Source of the DNA: Halomonas fontilapidosi
GTDB lineage: Bacteria; Pseudomonadota; Gammaproteobacteria; Pseudomonadales; Halomonadaceae
DNA: 64,000 bases
Reading direction: 5' to 3'
NCBI RefSeq assembly: GCF_014192285.1
Contig: NZ_JACHXQ010000001.1
Coordinates: 620,001 to 684,000 of the forward strand
Part shown: piece after piece, positions 45,408 through 54,138 of the stretch
How positions within the stretch are numbered: position 1 is the stretch's first letter
Layout of the letters: each line of letters begins with the position of its first letter
Notes under the pieces: generated by a model
Databases searched by the model: none
What the model was told of the DNA's origin: nothing
Seen by the model: only the letters and a program-made list of their open reading frames with translations
Made by a program: the position numbers and the translations under genes

Positions 45408-45745
45408 GTATCACCCCTTTAGATTACATCAGTCAACGCTAAGTTTTTTACCGCGGCCCATCGTGCCCGGATTGGTGACTATGGCGCCGGTATCTATTGG
45501 GCTAAACGGTAACGTTAGAGTCGTCGTGTCGGTATGTTCCCGCGCCTGCCACGCAGTGCTCTGATCTTGTACAGCGCAAATGCCATCGTATTCTTTCGCA
45601 AAAGTACCTAGATAGATGATTTACCGCTATTGGACTTTCCGGGGGGGCGGGGGCTCAATATTCAAGGATGGGGTCCACTTCAGCCGTGGCGTCCCCTATC
45701 TACAGAGTCCCGGATGATCAAATCACCTACAAAAGTTGCCCCCTG
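45408..45745. other. Intergenic region with no recognised gene
   Basis: About 340 bp upstream of the thiolase gene, lower in GC than the surroundings, with several T- and A-rich patches. It presumably carries the thiolase promoter. No open frame, RNA structure or repeat that I can support was seen. Confidence 0.6.
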
Positions 45746-46021
45746 CTAGCCGCCAGGGAGCTTCTTCAGCCATTCATCCGGGAGCAGGTTCATGGACATC
45801 AGGCTGGATAACCACGCGACCACGATATCGAAGATCCAGGCAGGGAGGTGCCGACATTGGCGCGGCAGGATGGCTTCTCGCTTGTTTCGGGTCGGGAGGG
45901 ATCGACGTATCTCACGCCTATCGACTACGGGCCGTAAAGGGGAAGGAATCGTCAGGCGAAAGTGGTATACGCCATAGGGAGTTCGAATCACGGGGGCAGG
46001 TTCAGGGTCATTGTGTATCAC
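45746..46021 (-). pseudogene. Remnant of a tyrosine-recombinase (integrase) gene, N-terminus only
   Basis: The 91-residue frame starts with GVYHFRLTIPSPLRP and RREIRRSLPTRNKREA, a pattern I associate with the N-terminal domain of phage-type integrases (YxFRxxVPxxLR...GRxEIRRSLxTxxxREA). After about residue 50 the sequence stops looking like an integrase and no core or catalytic Tyr domain is present anywhere near. It is best read as a truncated, decayed gene. It begins 70 bp beyond the 3' end of ffs on the same strand, as integrases often do next to an RNA-gene attachment site. The identification rests on ~40 residues. Confidence 0.55.
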
Positions 46022-46091
46022 CAGATCGTATCTGTCACGAAAATGGCGGCAACAAACCCTTCAAAATCAATCATATGGCCGAAATGGAGGC

Positions 46092-46195
46092 GGCCCCGAC
46101 AGCCACATCCCGGCACACGCGACCACCACTACCGTTGCTCCCTTCCGGGCCTGGCGGGGTTTGCGGTTTAGCGTTGCGGGAGGACCGACGGGGCC
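46092..46195 (-). ncRNA. ffs: 4.5S signal recognition particle RNA
   Basis: The minus strand folds as bacterial SRP RNA: 5' GGCCCCG pairs with 3' CGGGGCC, CCTCCCGCAACGC is near-identical to the E. coli 4.5S 5' arm, and the apical domain reads CAGGCCCGGAAGGGAGCA with the invariant GGAA tetraloop and the Ffh-binding internal loops; GTGTGCCGGGATGTGGCTG matches the 3' arm. Length by pairing is ~104 nt (E. coli 114). Ends are set from the terminal helix and may be off by a few bases. It binds Ffh to target membrane proteins during translation and should be essential. It is transcribed away from the ATP-grasp gene. Confidence 0.95.
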
Positions 46196-46399
46196 ACCAC
46201 GGCAGGATGCTCGAGGCATCGCTCGCCCGATAGCGCTATATGCCGTCATCGAGCGAGCTGCACTATATCAATGCCCGGCCTCGGCCACAAGGGGCGACGC
46301 GGGTAACCCGGTTGGCCGCAGGCGCAGGGATGAGGAAGCGGCGTCGCTCGTGTATGGTATGCCAGTCATTTCCGCCACTGCCTATCACGGAGGCGCACC

Positions 46400-47623
46400 A
46401 TGAAGAAGGATCCGAACAAGGGCTACATTGCCCTGTTGGGCTGGAGCCTGAACGCTATCGAAGCCGCCGAGAACTTCGATCGACGCTATGTCGTGGTCGC
46501 CCCGGATTGGGCGGAAGAGTACTGTCAAAAGCACGATATCCCCTATGTGCCGTGGAACTTCGAGCGTCTCAATGACCGCTCGATGGAGATTGCCGAGACC
46601 CTCAAGGAAAAAGGCGTCGACGTGGCCATTCCGATGTTCGAGGAGACCGTGGAATGGGCGGGTGCCATCAACTCGGTGCTGCTCGACAATCCGCGCCTCT
46701 ACGGTCAATCCTTGCTGCTGCGCGACAAGGCACTGATGAAGCGCCGCGCCCAGCTGGGCGGCATCCGCGTCGGCATCTTCGAGGAGGCCCACGACAAGGA
46801 GGACGTCGTGCGTTTTCTCAAGCGGGTCAACCAGACCCTGCTCAAGCTCGATGGTGACCCCAACGACCCGATCCACCTCAAGGCGTTCGACAAGGCCGGT
46901 TGCCTGGGCCATCGGGTCATCCGCACGCCGGACGAGGTCGATACCATCCCCGAGGAGGAGTTTCCGGTGCTGATGGAATCGCACCTGGATGGCTGGGAAT
47001 TCGCCGTGGAGGCCTGGATCCACAACGGCAAGATCGTCTTCCTGAATATTTCCGAATACGTGACGCTGGGCTACTCGGTCTTCGTGCCGGCCTCGCCGGA
47101 GCTCGAGAAGTACCGCCCCCAGATCACCGCCCAGATCGAGAAGCTGATCAAGACCTTTGACATCGAGTTCGGCCTGATCCACCCCGAATACTTCGTCACC
47201 AACGACGGCGAGATGTACTTCGGCGAGGTGGCCTACCGCCCGCCGGGCTTCAAGGTCTTCGAACTGCTCGAGAGGGTCTACGGTTTCAATGCCTACCAGG
47301 CCTCGATGCTGGTCTTCGATCCCAAGTCCACGCATGACGAGGTCGAGGCCTTCTTCCCCAAGGAGGTGGTGGACGCCGATGGCTTCGCCGGCTGCTTCGG
47401 GGTCTATCCGCGCCGTCGCGTGGTCAGCAAGCTGGAGATTCCCGAGGAGGTCGAAGACGACCCCTACTTCGAGTCCCACGAGCTGACGCCGCCCATGGAG
47501 GAGACCGTCACCAAGCGGACTGCCTTCGGCACCCACTGGGGCCTGATCTACTTCAAGGGCGACGAGTCGGCGCGCATGAAGGAACTGCTCAAGCACATGG
47601 AAGAGCTTGATTTCTATGTCTGA
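46400..47623 (+). CDS. ATP-grasp domain ligase of unknown substrate
   Basis: A 407-residue cytoplasmic protein. The N-terminal ~110 residues form the pre-ATP-grasp Rossmann-like part (GYIALLGWSLNAIEAAENF), followed by the ATP-grasp fold with metal-ligand acidic residues in FPVLMESHLDGWEFAVEAW and DGEMYFGEVAYRPPGFK. Such enzymes join a carboxylate to an amine or similar group through an acyl-phosphate. GGAGG precedes the ATG. It is followed after 46 bp by a putative papain-fold protein and appears to form a two-gene unit with it. I cannot name the substrate; a peptide- or amino-acid-ligating role is suggested by the partner (inference). Confidence 0.8.
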   Translation: MKKDPNKGYIALLGWSLNAIEAAENFDRRYVVVAPDWAEEYCQKHDIPYVPWNFERLNDRSMEIAETLKEKGVDVAIPMFEETVEWAGAINSVLLDNPRLYGQSLLLRDKALMKRRAQLGGIRVGIFEEAHDKEDVVRFLKRVNQTLLKLDGDPNDPIHLKAFDKAGCLGHRVIRTPDEVDTIPEEEFPVLMESHLDGWEFAVEAWIHNGKIVFLNISEYVTLGYSVFVPASPELEKYRPQITAQIEKLIKTFDIEFGLIHPEYFVTNDGEMYFGEVAYRPPGFKVFELLERVYGFNAYQASMLVFDPKSTHDEVEAFFPKEVVDADGFAGCFGVYPRRRVVSKLEIPEEVEDDPYFESHELTPPMEETVTKRTAFGTHWGLIYFKGDESARMKELLKHMEELDFYV

Positions 47624-47669
47624 TACAGGCGTCATGGATTTTATGACAGCCTGACGACAAGGAGTCGGC

Positions 47670-49706
47670 GTGACTACGCCTCGAGATATGCAAGACGCCA
47701 GTACACCGCAACAGGCCAGCGACAAGCTCGCTGGCCTGCTCAAGAAACTGGATGACGCCATCAAACTGCTGGCAGAGGCGCCCGAGTTTGCCAAGCCGGG
47801 CAAGCTGCCCCGGGTTCTCGATACCGCCCGGCGGATCATGCTGCAGGAGGGCGGCTGCGAGGCCATCGAGCAGCGGGCCCGCAAACTGGAGGAGGCCGGG
47901 GTCTTTCGCGGTTCCGACTGGCAGACCCCCCAGTACCTGGTGCCCTCCCTGACCACCCATTCGCTCAAGAGCGCCAACGCCGACATCGTGGTGATCGAGG
48001 CGATCAGCGAATTGCGGATCCTCGCGGTGGCCAAGGGGGACTACCTGCATCCCCTGCTCTCCGAGGAGCAGGCCCACCATTACCTGACCCAGGTGATGGC
48101 GCTCAATCTCTGGCTGCTGTTCGGCGCCCCCACCGAGGCGGAACGCGAGACCCAGGGGCGACTGGCGCAGATTCCCCGCTACCTGTTCCAGCACCTGGCC
48201 GAGCGCATCGGCTACGAGCACGTGATCGACCGATTGATCACCGAAATCTGGCGGATCCTGCAGCAGCGGCCGATCCAGGTGGATACGATCAAGCAGATGA
48301 TCACCCAGATCGCTATCTGCCAGGCCAATCCGGAGATCGACCTGGGGGCCAGAGGCCAGGGGGCGGACCGTCTGGTCAGCTCGCTGTACGGTCCCACGCA
48401 CGCGTGCCGCGAGGATCCCGGCATCGAAACCTACCGCGAGCGCCTCTCGAGCATGGACAGCGGCGCCCTGCAGTACGAGGCGACCGGCTTCGCCCGGGCC
48501 ATGCATGACACCAGCCTGGTCTCGCCCTACCACGCCGTGCTGCTGCGTCACCTGCTCGATCACAGCGACCACCTGCTCGCCGAGGCCATGGGACTGTCGT
48601 CGACCGGACGCGACTGCCTGCTCTGCTATCGCGAGCTGGTGCACGCGCTGATCCGCGGGGCGGTCTACCCGACCACGCCCCAGGCGATCTATGGGCTGGC
48701 GCTGATGCTCGAGCGCGGCATCCTCTATCAGCCCCCGGTGGCCCCGGCCATGTGGCGCCAGCTGGGGCTCAGGCTATCGGACTGGTCCGAGGCGCGACTC
48801 AACCTGGCCTTCGGTGACAGTGCCTCGCCGCGCGCCCGGCTGCTGGAAGGGGTGCTGTGCATGCTCGGCCTGCCGCTGGGCGTGGGACAAGGCAACAACC
48901 CGACCTGCCAGTCCGCCCGCGCCCTGTCCATGTGGGCCTACAACGACCCCGACTACCTGTTGCAGATGGTCACCTGGGCCGCGCGTGACGACGAGATCAT
49001 CATGCACTTCGAGGGCAATCCCCTCTCCTCCATGGCCAGCCTCTCCGGCGTCGCCAAGGAGTTACCGATAGATCTCGATCCGGTCTCCTTGCTGGTGGTG
49101 CCGCACCTGGATCGCATCTATGCCGAGATGGGACGACGCTGTCTCGATCGCGAAGGCGACCCGCATCGCTGGGTCAATCCGGAATTTCACGGCTGGTGGT
49201 CGGGCCGCGGCTTTCGCATCAACGTCGATGTAACCACCGGCAAGCTGCACGAGCTGGACGACTTCCTGCGCCATTTCTATGCCAGCTACCACCCTTATTA
49301 CAACGGCAACCAGCCGCTGATTCACCCCCAGCCAGCCGGCATCGCGGTGACCGACAGCGCGGCTCGTTTTATCGGCTGGCACGCCATTACGCTGCTGCGC
49401 GTCACGCTCGATCCCAGCGATACCATGCGCGTTTACTTCTACAACCCCAACAATGACAGCGGTCAGGACTGGGGGGATGGTATCGAGGTCAGCACCGCCG
49501 GCAATGGCGAGCGCTTCGGCGAGTCCTCACTGCCCTTCGAGCAGTTCGCCTCGCGCCTCTACATCTTCCACTACGACCCGCTGGAACGCGGCGAACTGGC
49601 CAAGATCACCCAGGAGGAGCTCGATCGGGTAACCGGCTATATCTACCGCAGCTGGGGGGCCGACCGGATTCCTCCTGGGGAGCTGCAGGCCGACGAGGGG
49701 CCGTAA
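47670..49706 (+). CDS. Conserved 678-residue protein with papain-like Gln/Cys/His/Asn pattern
   Basis: No signal peptide or membrane segment, so cytoplasmic. Residues 1-380 are mainly helical. Cys413 lies in GQGNNPTCQSARALSMW, with Gln407 six residues before it; His571 is in RFIGWHAITLLRV; Asn592 follows in VYFYNPNNDSGQDWG. Papain has Gln19, Cys25, His159 and Asn175, so order, Gln-Cys spacing and the HA[IV] and hydrophobic-strand-then-Asn context all agree. I infer a C-terminal papain-like amidase, peptidase or transglutaminase-like domain. The start is GTG with AAGGAG upstream. I do not recognise a named family. Pairing with an ATP-grasp ligase suggests a build-and-cleave system for an amide or isopeptide bond. 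Confidence 0.7.
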   Translation: MTTPRDMQDASTPQQASDKLAGLLKKLDDAIKLLAEAPEFAKPGKLPRVLDTARRIMLQEGGCEAIEQRARKLEEAGVFRGSDWQTPQYLVPSLTTHSLKSANADIVVIEAISELRILAVAKGDYLHPLLSEEQAHHYLTQVMALNLWLLFGAPTEAERETQGRLAQIPRYLFQHLAERIGYEHVIDRLITEIWRILQQRPIQVDTIKQMITQIAICQANPEIDLGARGQGADRLVSSLYGPTHACREDPGIETYRERLSSMDSGALQYEATGFARAMHDTSLVSPYHAVLLRHLLDHSDHLLAEAMGLSSTGRDCLLCYRELVHALIRGAVYPTTPQAIYGLALMLERGILYQPPVAPAMWRQLGLRLSDWSEARLNLAFGDSASPRARLLEGVLCMLGLPLGVGQGNNPTCQSARALSMWAYNDPDYLLQMVTWAARDDEIIMHFEGNPLSSMASLSGVAKELPIDLDPVSLLVVPHLDRIYAEMGRRCLDREGDPHRWVNPEFHGWWSGRGFRINVDVTTGKLHELDDFLRHFYASYHPYYNGNQPLIHPQPAGIAVTDSAARFIGWHAITLLRVTLDPSDTMRVYFYNPNNDSGQDWGDGIEVSTAGNGERFGESSLPFEQFASRLYIFHYDPLERGELAKITQEELDRVTGYIYRSWGADRIPPGELQADEGP

Positions 49707-49723
49707 GGCCCCCTCCTGCGGCC

Positions 49724-50488
49724 ATGCAGCGCCTCGACCAGCTACTCCTCTCCCAGGGCCTGGCCCGTTCACGGACCCGCGCCCAGCGGTTGATCCGCCA
49801 CGGACGGGTCCGGCTGGCCGATGGCGGCATGCCGCTGAAGAAACCCGGCGAGAAGTTTCCCGAGGCGACGCGCCTGACGGTGGACGAGGATCCCGAGGAG
49901 CGCTATGTGTCCCGGGCAGGCCTCAAGCTGGAGGCGCTGATCGAGACCCTCGGTCTGACGCTCGCGGGCCGCCTGGTGCTCGACGTCGGCCAGTCCACCG
50001 GCGGCTTCACCGACTGCGCCCTGCGCTTTGGGGCCCGCCATGTGATCGGCGTGGAGGTCGGCCATGATCAGCTCGACCCCTCGCTGCGCAACGATCCCCG
50101 CGTCACCTGCCTCGAGGGACTCAACGCGCGCACCATGACCGGCGAGCCGCGGCTGAGAGCCGCCTTCGATGCGCTGGGGGCGACGGGCCCGGACCTGGCC
50201 GTAATGGATGTCTCCTTCATCTCCCAGACGCTGATACTGCCCGACCTCGCCGACCTGCTGCCGTCGGGGGGCGAGCTGCTGAGCCTGGTCAAGCCACAAT
50301 TCGAGCTCGGGCCGGGCGGCGTCAACGCGCGCGGTCTGGTGGCCGACCCCGAGCGCTATGCCGAGGTAGAGACCCGGTTGCGCGAATGCTGTACCGGGCT
50401 CGGCGTCGAGATCCTGCATTGGCAGCCGAGCCCTTTGCTGGGCGGTGACGGCAACCGCGAGTTCCTGCTCCACGCTATCAAGCGCTGA
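49724..50488 (+). CDS. tlyA: TlyA-family rRNA 2'-O-methyltransferase / hemolysin A-like
   Basis: A 254-residue protein with an N-terminal S4 RNA-binding domain (QRLDQLLLSQGLARSRTRAQRLI) and an FtsJ-like SAM domain (LVLDVGQSTGGFTDCALRFG, AVMDVSFIS, LVKPQFE). The catalytic K-D-K-E tetrad is compatible with those segments. TlyA methylates cytidines of 16S and/or 23S rRNA and determines capreomycin sensitivity in mycobacteria. It begins 17 bp after the putative papain-like gene, so it may be co-transcribed with it. Confidence 0.92.
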   Translation: MQRLDQLLLSQGLARSRTRAQRLIRHGRVRLADGGMPLKKPGEKFPEATRLTVDEDPEERYVSRAGLKLEALIETLGLTLAGRLVLDVGQSTGGFTDCALRFGARHVIGVEVGHDQLDPSLRNDPRVTCLEGLNARTMTGEPRLRAAFDALGATGPDLAVMDVSFISQTLILPDLADLLPSGGELLSLVKPQFELGPGGVNARGLVADPERYAEVETRLRECCTGLGVEILHWQPSPLLGGDGNREFLLHAIKR

Positions 50489-50530
50489 CGGCGTTACGCC
50501 TCTTGGCGAGCGTCCTGTGCCAGCCCTTAC

Positions 50531-53500
50531 TCAACGCCCGGCATCGCCGTCACCGCCATCGAGATCGCCCGGATCCCCACCGGCGCCGGGTGGCGGATGC
50601 TCGGCAGGCACCGACGAACCGGTAGCGATATGCTGGACCCTTGCCGTCTCGCCGCCGGCGCGGTGCAACCAGACATCAAGCTGATTGAAGGCGATGTCGA
50701 TGCCGTGCTCGGCGAACAGCTCACCCACCCGGCAGTTGATCTCGTCGGTGGCAAAGAGACGATCGCCGAGGCTGTTGACGAAGATGCGCAGCTCGAAGTC
50801 CAGCGTGCTCTCGCCATAGCTCATGAAGAAGACCTGGGGCTCGGGATCCGCCAGCACCCGCGCATTCTCGTCGGCGGCCTGTCTCAGCAGGCGATGCACC
50901 AGGCGATGATCCGAGCCGTAGGCAACACCGTAGCTCAGCACGACCCGCGTGACCGTGTCGGAGAGCGACCAGTTGATCAACTGATCGGTGATGAAGGTCT
51001 TGTTGGGAATGATGATCTCCTTGCGGTCGAAATCAGTCACCGTGGTGGCGCGAATGCGGATCTTGCTTACCGTGCCGGTGAGGTTGCCCAGGGTGATGGT
51101 GTCGCCGATGCGCACCGGCCGCTCGAAAAGGATGATCAACCCCGAGACGAAATTGGCAAAGATTTCCTGCAGGCCAAAGCCCAGCCCTACACCCAGCGCC
51201 GCGACCAGCCACTGCAGTTTGCTCCAGGAAACCCCCAGGGTCCCCAGCGCGGTCACCACGCCCCCGCCGACAATGGCGTAGGCGAGCAGCGAGCTAATGG
51301 CATAGGCACTGCCCTGCTTGAGCTCCAGGCGGGACAGCACGCTCACCTCGAGCAGACCCGGCAGGTTGCGTGCCATCATCAGGGTCAGCACCACCACCAG
51401 CAGGGCGGTGATGATATCGGCCACCGAGACCATGCTCGCCACCGCCTCGGCCGCCTGGCCCTCCCCCGGCTCGATGAGGGTGACCTGTTCCAGATAGCTG
51501 AAGACGGAGAGCAGGTCGGACCACACCAGGTAGAGCACCAGAATGAAGCCGATCAGCAGGATCAGCTTGGAGAGGCGCAGCGACTGCTGGTTGACCTGCT
51601 CCATGTCCAGCGGTGGCTCCTCGACCACCTCGAGGCTACCCTCGGCGCCCTCCTGTGCCTGGGCACGCCGCCGCGCCAAGGCGCGGCGATAGGCCAGACG
51701 GCGTGCCGCCACCGCCAGCCCACGAATCACCGTGGCTTCCACCAGGACCCAAAGCCCGAGCAGATAAAGCGTGATCACGAAGCGCCCCAGCAGGCTGAGT
51801 GCCGTGTATTCGTAGCCATAGATAATCAATCCGGCCAGCACCAGGGGCACCAGCGCAATGACCAGGCCGATGATCAGCCGGAATAGCTTGACCCCGAAGA
51901 AGGGCACATGGGCCAGGATCAGCTTGCTCATCACCAGGCTCATGGCCAGCAGGCCACTCAGCAGCAGGACCAGGCCCAGCGGGCGTTGATTCAAGGCGAT
52001 CGCCGCATCCCGGGCCAGCGGGCCGATCAACAGCACCGGCACCAGGGCCACGCCCAGCCACATCAGCCAACGGCGCAGAGCCGCCGCATAGCTGGGAGGC
52101 CAGTAGAAGTGTCGGGTCGCCACCCCACCCTGAAACAGCAGGTTGCGCGCCCAGGCAATCACGGCCCAGGCCAGGGCCAGATGAAGCAGCGCATGGCCGA
52201 TGCCGCGGGTCATCCCTTCGGCGCCCATCAGCAGTGCCAGACCGAGGGCCAGCACACACAGCGGGCCGGGCAGGGCCAGCAGGGCATTGAGTGCCACCGC
52301 CTGCGGCGTGTGTCCCTGGGAATCCCGCTTGAGCAGGCCGACCTCCTGATGCAGGCGTGCCAGGTGCTCGCGGATCCGCCGTTGACCGGCCAGCAGCCCC
52401 AGCGCCACCAGCAGCACCGGCAGGCCGAACAGGGCCCGGGCATTCGGCGGCCGCCAGTTCGTCGGCAATATCGTTCGCCACTCCCCCTCGCGCCACTCCA
52501 TGGCGAGGTTCTCGGGCAGATGGTTGAGCCAGGCCAGTCCGACGGGACGGGTATTGGGAATCCAGAACAGCTGCTCGTCGATGGTGGCGCGCAGCTCCTG
52601 GCTGGTAGCCAGAAGCTGCTGCTGGTTGAGCTGCAGGTCAATGGCTGCACTGAGCATCTCGCCATAGGCCTGTTCCAGCTGGTCAACCAGCTCACGACGG
52701 GCCTGGTAGAGCGCGAGCAGAGAATCGATCAGGGCAGGAGATGCCTGGGCGTCGGCCTCCTCGATCCGCTGCCGCGCCAGCTGCTCGCCCTCGCGCAACT
52801 GATCACGCTGTCGACCCAGCTCGAACTGCTTGAGACGCAGGTCGGCGATCTCGTCCTGCAGGCCTCGTCGCGCCTCCACCCGCGGCAACATCTGACGCTG
52901 CTCACGCAGGATTCTCGCCAGCAGTATGCTGCCGCGGATGGCGTCGATCTGTTCGTTGAGGCTGCGCTGCAGCTGACGAACCCGGTCGAACTGGCGACGC
53001 ACCTCGAGCCCCTCCCGAACCAGACGATTGGCCCGGTCGGTGGCGCGCAGCAGCTCCAGACTCATGGTGCGGTTGATCTCCCGGGCCCTGCGCACGACGG
53101 GATGACCGATTACCCCGCCTGCCTCGTCGCTTACCGCCTCGGCGATGGCCTGTTCGGACTCCTCGCGACGGCGTCGATCGATGATCCCCTGAAGCGTGGT
53201 CAGACGGGCCTCCTGGCTGGCGACCTGGCGCTCCAGCAGGTCGCGGTGCTCCTGGTCCAGCTCCCTCAGGCGGGTGTTGGTGGCCAGTTCACGCTGGTGA
53301 AGCTGCAGGGTCTGCTCCGCCAGCTCGCGTTCGATGCGCAGTTGCCAGCGCCGGGGGTCATCCTCGGCAACCTGACCGGCCGCCAGCTCCTCCAGCTGGC
53401 GGCGATTCTCGTCGGCCCGCTGCATTGCCTCACCGATGGCCTGCTGTGCTCGCTCCGGCAGGGTCTGGGCACTCAGCAGCCGAGCCGAGACCTCGGCGAG

Positions 53501-53992
53501 GCGATCCTGAAAGCCCGATAGCGCCTCCTGGGCCTCCTTGCGGCGCTCTTCCAGCGCCTCGAGGGAGAGCGCCTCCAACTCGTCAAGGCTCTCCTCCTGG
53601 TCGGTCTGCTGCATGTCGCGAAGCTCGCGTTGCAGACGCTTGAGCTCCTGAGGCGCCTCCTGAACGCGCGTCTCGAGGCGTGACAACTGCTCCCTGACCG
53701 CGGTCAGACGCTGAGCGGCGTCGAGGGCAGCGTTCAGTGCGTCGATGTCTCGCTGTGCACCCTCGCTGGGCGTCTCGCCCTCGGCCGGCTTGCGCTCGTC
53801 CAGTCGAGACTCGATCTCCTCGCGTGACGGCAACTTAGGAGACAACGACGCCTCCGATGCACTCTCCTGAGCCAACGTGGGTGGCGCGACCACCAGCCAG
53901 CTCAGCGCGCTCAGCAGCACGCTCAGCAACAACGGAAAGAGGAGGCGCCGCGAGGCAATGCTCAAGCGACAAAGATGTACAGCGACATTCAA
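50531..53992 (-). CDS. mscK: MscK/KefA-type large mechanosensitive channel
   Basis: A 1153-residue inner-membrane protein. A signal-like segment (~15-42) is followed by a long periplasmic coiled-coil region (to about residue 500, rich in Glu/Gln/Arg/Leu), ~11 membrane segments and a C-terminal MscS domain with WLVAALGVGLGFGLQEIFAN (pore helix) and ERPVRIGDTITLGN (beta domain). It opens on hypo-osmotic shock and, for MscK, in response to external K+. This fits a salt-adapted organism. It is divergent from pldA across a 146-bp gap. Confidence 0.93.
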   Translation of the reverse strand: MNVAVHLCRLSIASRRLLFPLLLSVLLSALSWLVVAPPTLAQESASEASLSPKLPSREEIESRLDERKPAEGETPSEGAQRDIDALNAALDAAQRLTAVREQLSRLETRVQEAPQELKRLQRELRDMQQTDQEESLDELEALSLEALEERRKEAQEALSGFQDRLAEVSARLLSAQTLPERAQQAIGEAMQRADENRRQLEELAAGQVAEDDPRRWQLRIERELAEQTLQLHQRELATNTRLRELDQEHRDLLERQVASQEARLTTLQGIIDRRRREESEQAIAEAVSDEAGGVIGHPVVRRAREINRTMSLELLRATDRANRLVREGLEVRRQFDRVRQLQRSLNEQIDAIRGSILLARILREQRQMLPRVEARRGLQDEIADLRLKQFELGRQRDQLREGEQLARQRIEEADAQASPALIDSLLALYQARRELVDQLEQAYGEMLSAAIDLQLNQQQLLATSQELRATIDEQLFWIPNTRPVGLAWLNHLPENLAMEWREGEWRTILPTNWRPPNARALFGLPVLLVALGLLAGQRRIREHLARLHQEVGLLKRDSQGHTPQAVALNALLALPGPLCVLALGLALLMGAEGMTRGIGHALLHLALAWAVIAWARNLLFQGGVATRHFYWPPSYAAALRRWLMWLGVALVPVLLIGPLARDAAIALNQRPLGLVLLLSGLLAMSLVMSKLILAHVPFFGVKLFRLIIGLVIALVPLVLAGLIIYGYEYTALSLLGRFVITLYLLGLWVLVEATVIRGLAVAARRLAYRRALARRRAQAQEGAEGSLEVVEEPPLDMEQVNQQSLRLSKLILLIGFILVLYLVWSDLLSVFSYLEQVTLIEPGEGQAAEAVASMVSVADIITALLVVVLTLMMARNLPGLLEVSVLSRLELKQGSAYAISSLLAYAIVGGGVVTALGTLGVSWSKLQWLVAALGVGLGFGLQEIFANFVSGLIILFERPVRIGDTITLGNLTGTVSKIRIRATTVTDFDRKEIIIPNKTFITDQLINWSLSDTVTRVVLSYGVAYGSDHRLVHRLLRQAADENARVLADPEPQVFFMSYGESTLDFELRIFVNSLGDRLFATDEINCRVGELFAEHGIDIAFNQLDVWLHRAGGETARVQHIATGSSVPAEHPPPGAGGDPGDLDGGDGDAGR

Positions 53993-54138
53993 GGGACAGC
54001 CTCGGTTATGATGAACCCGTGGAGGATTCTCGACCCGCCGAGCCGGCGTGGCAATGCTGACATGTTGCTCGAGGCAGCGTCGGTTTGCCGAACCGAGGCG
54101 TTTGAGACGATATTTCGACCTTTAACAGGTACCCGATC

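Noticed and set aside
46385..48034. 549-residue minus-strand frame over the ATP-grasp gene
   Set aside because: Shadow of the ATP-grasp and following genes; the plus-strand genes have ribosome-binding sites and recognisable motifs.
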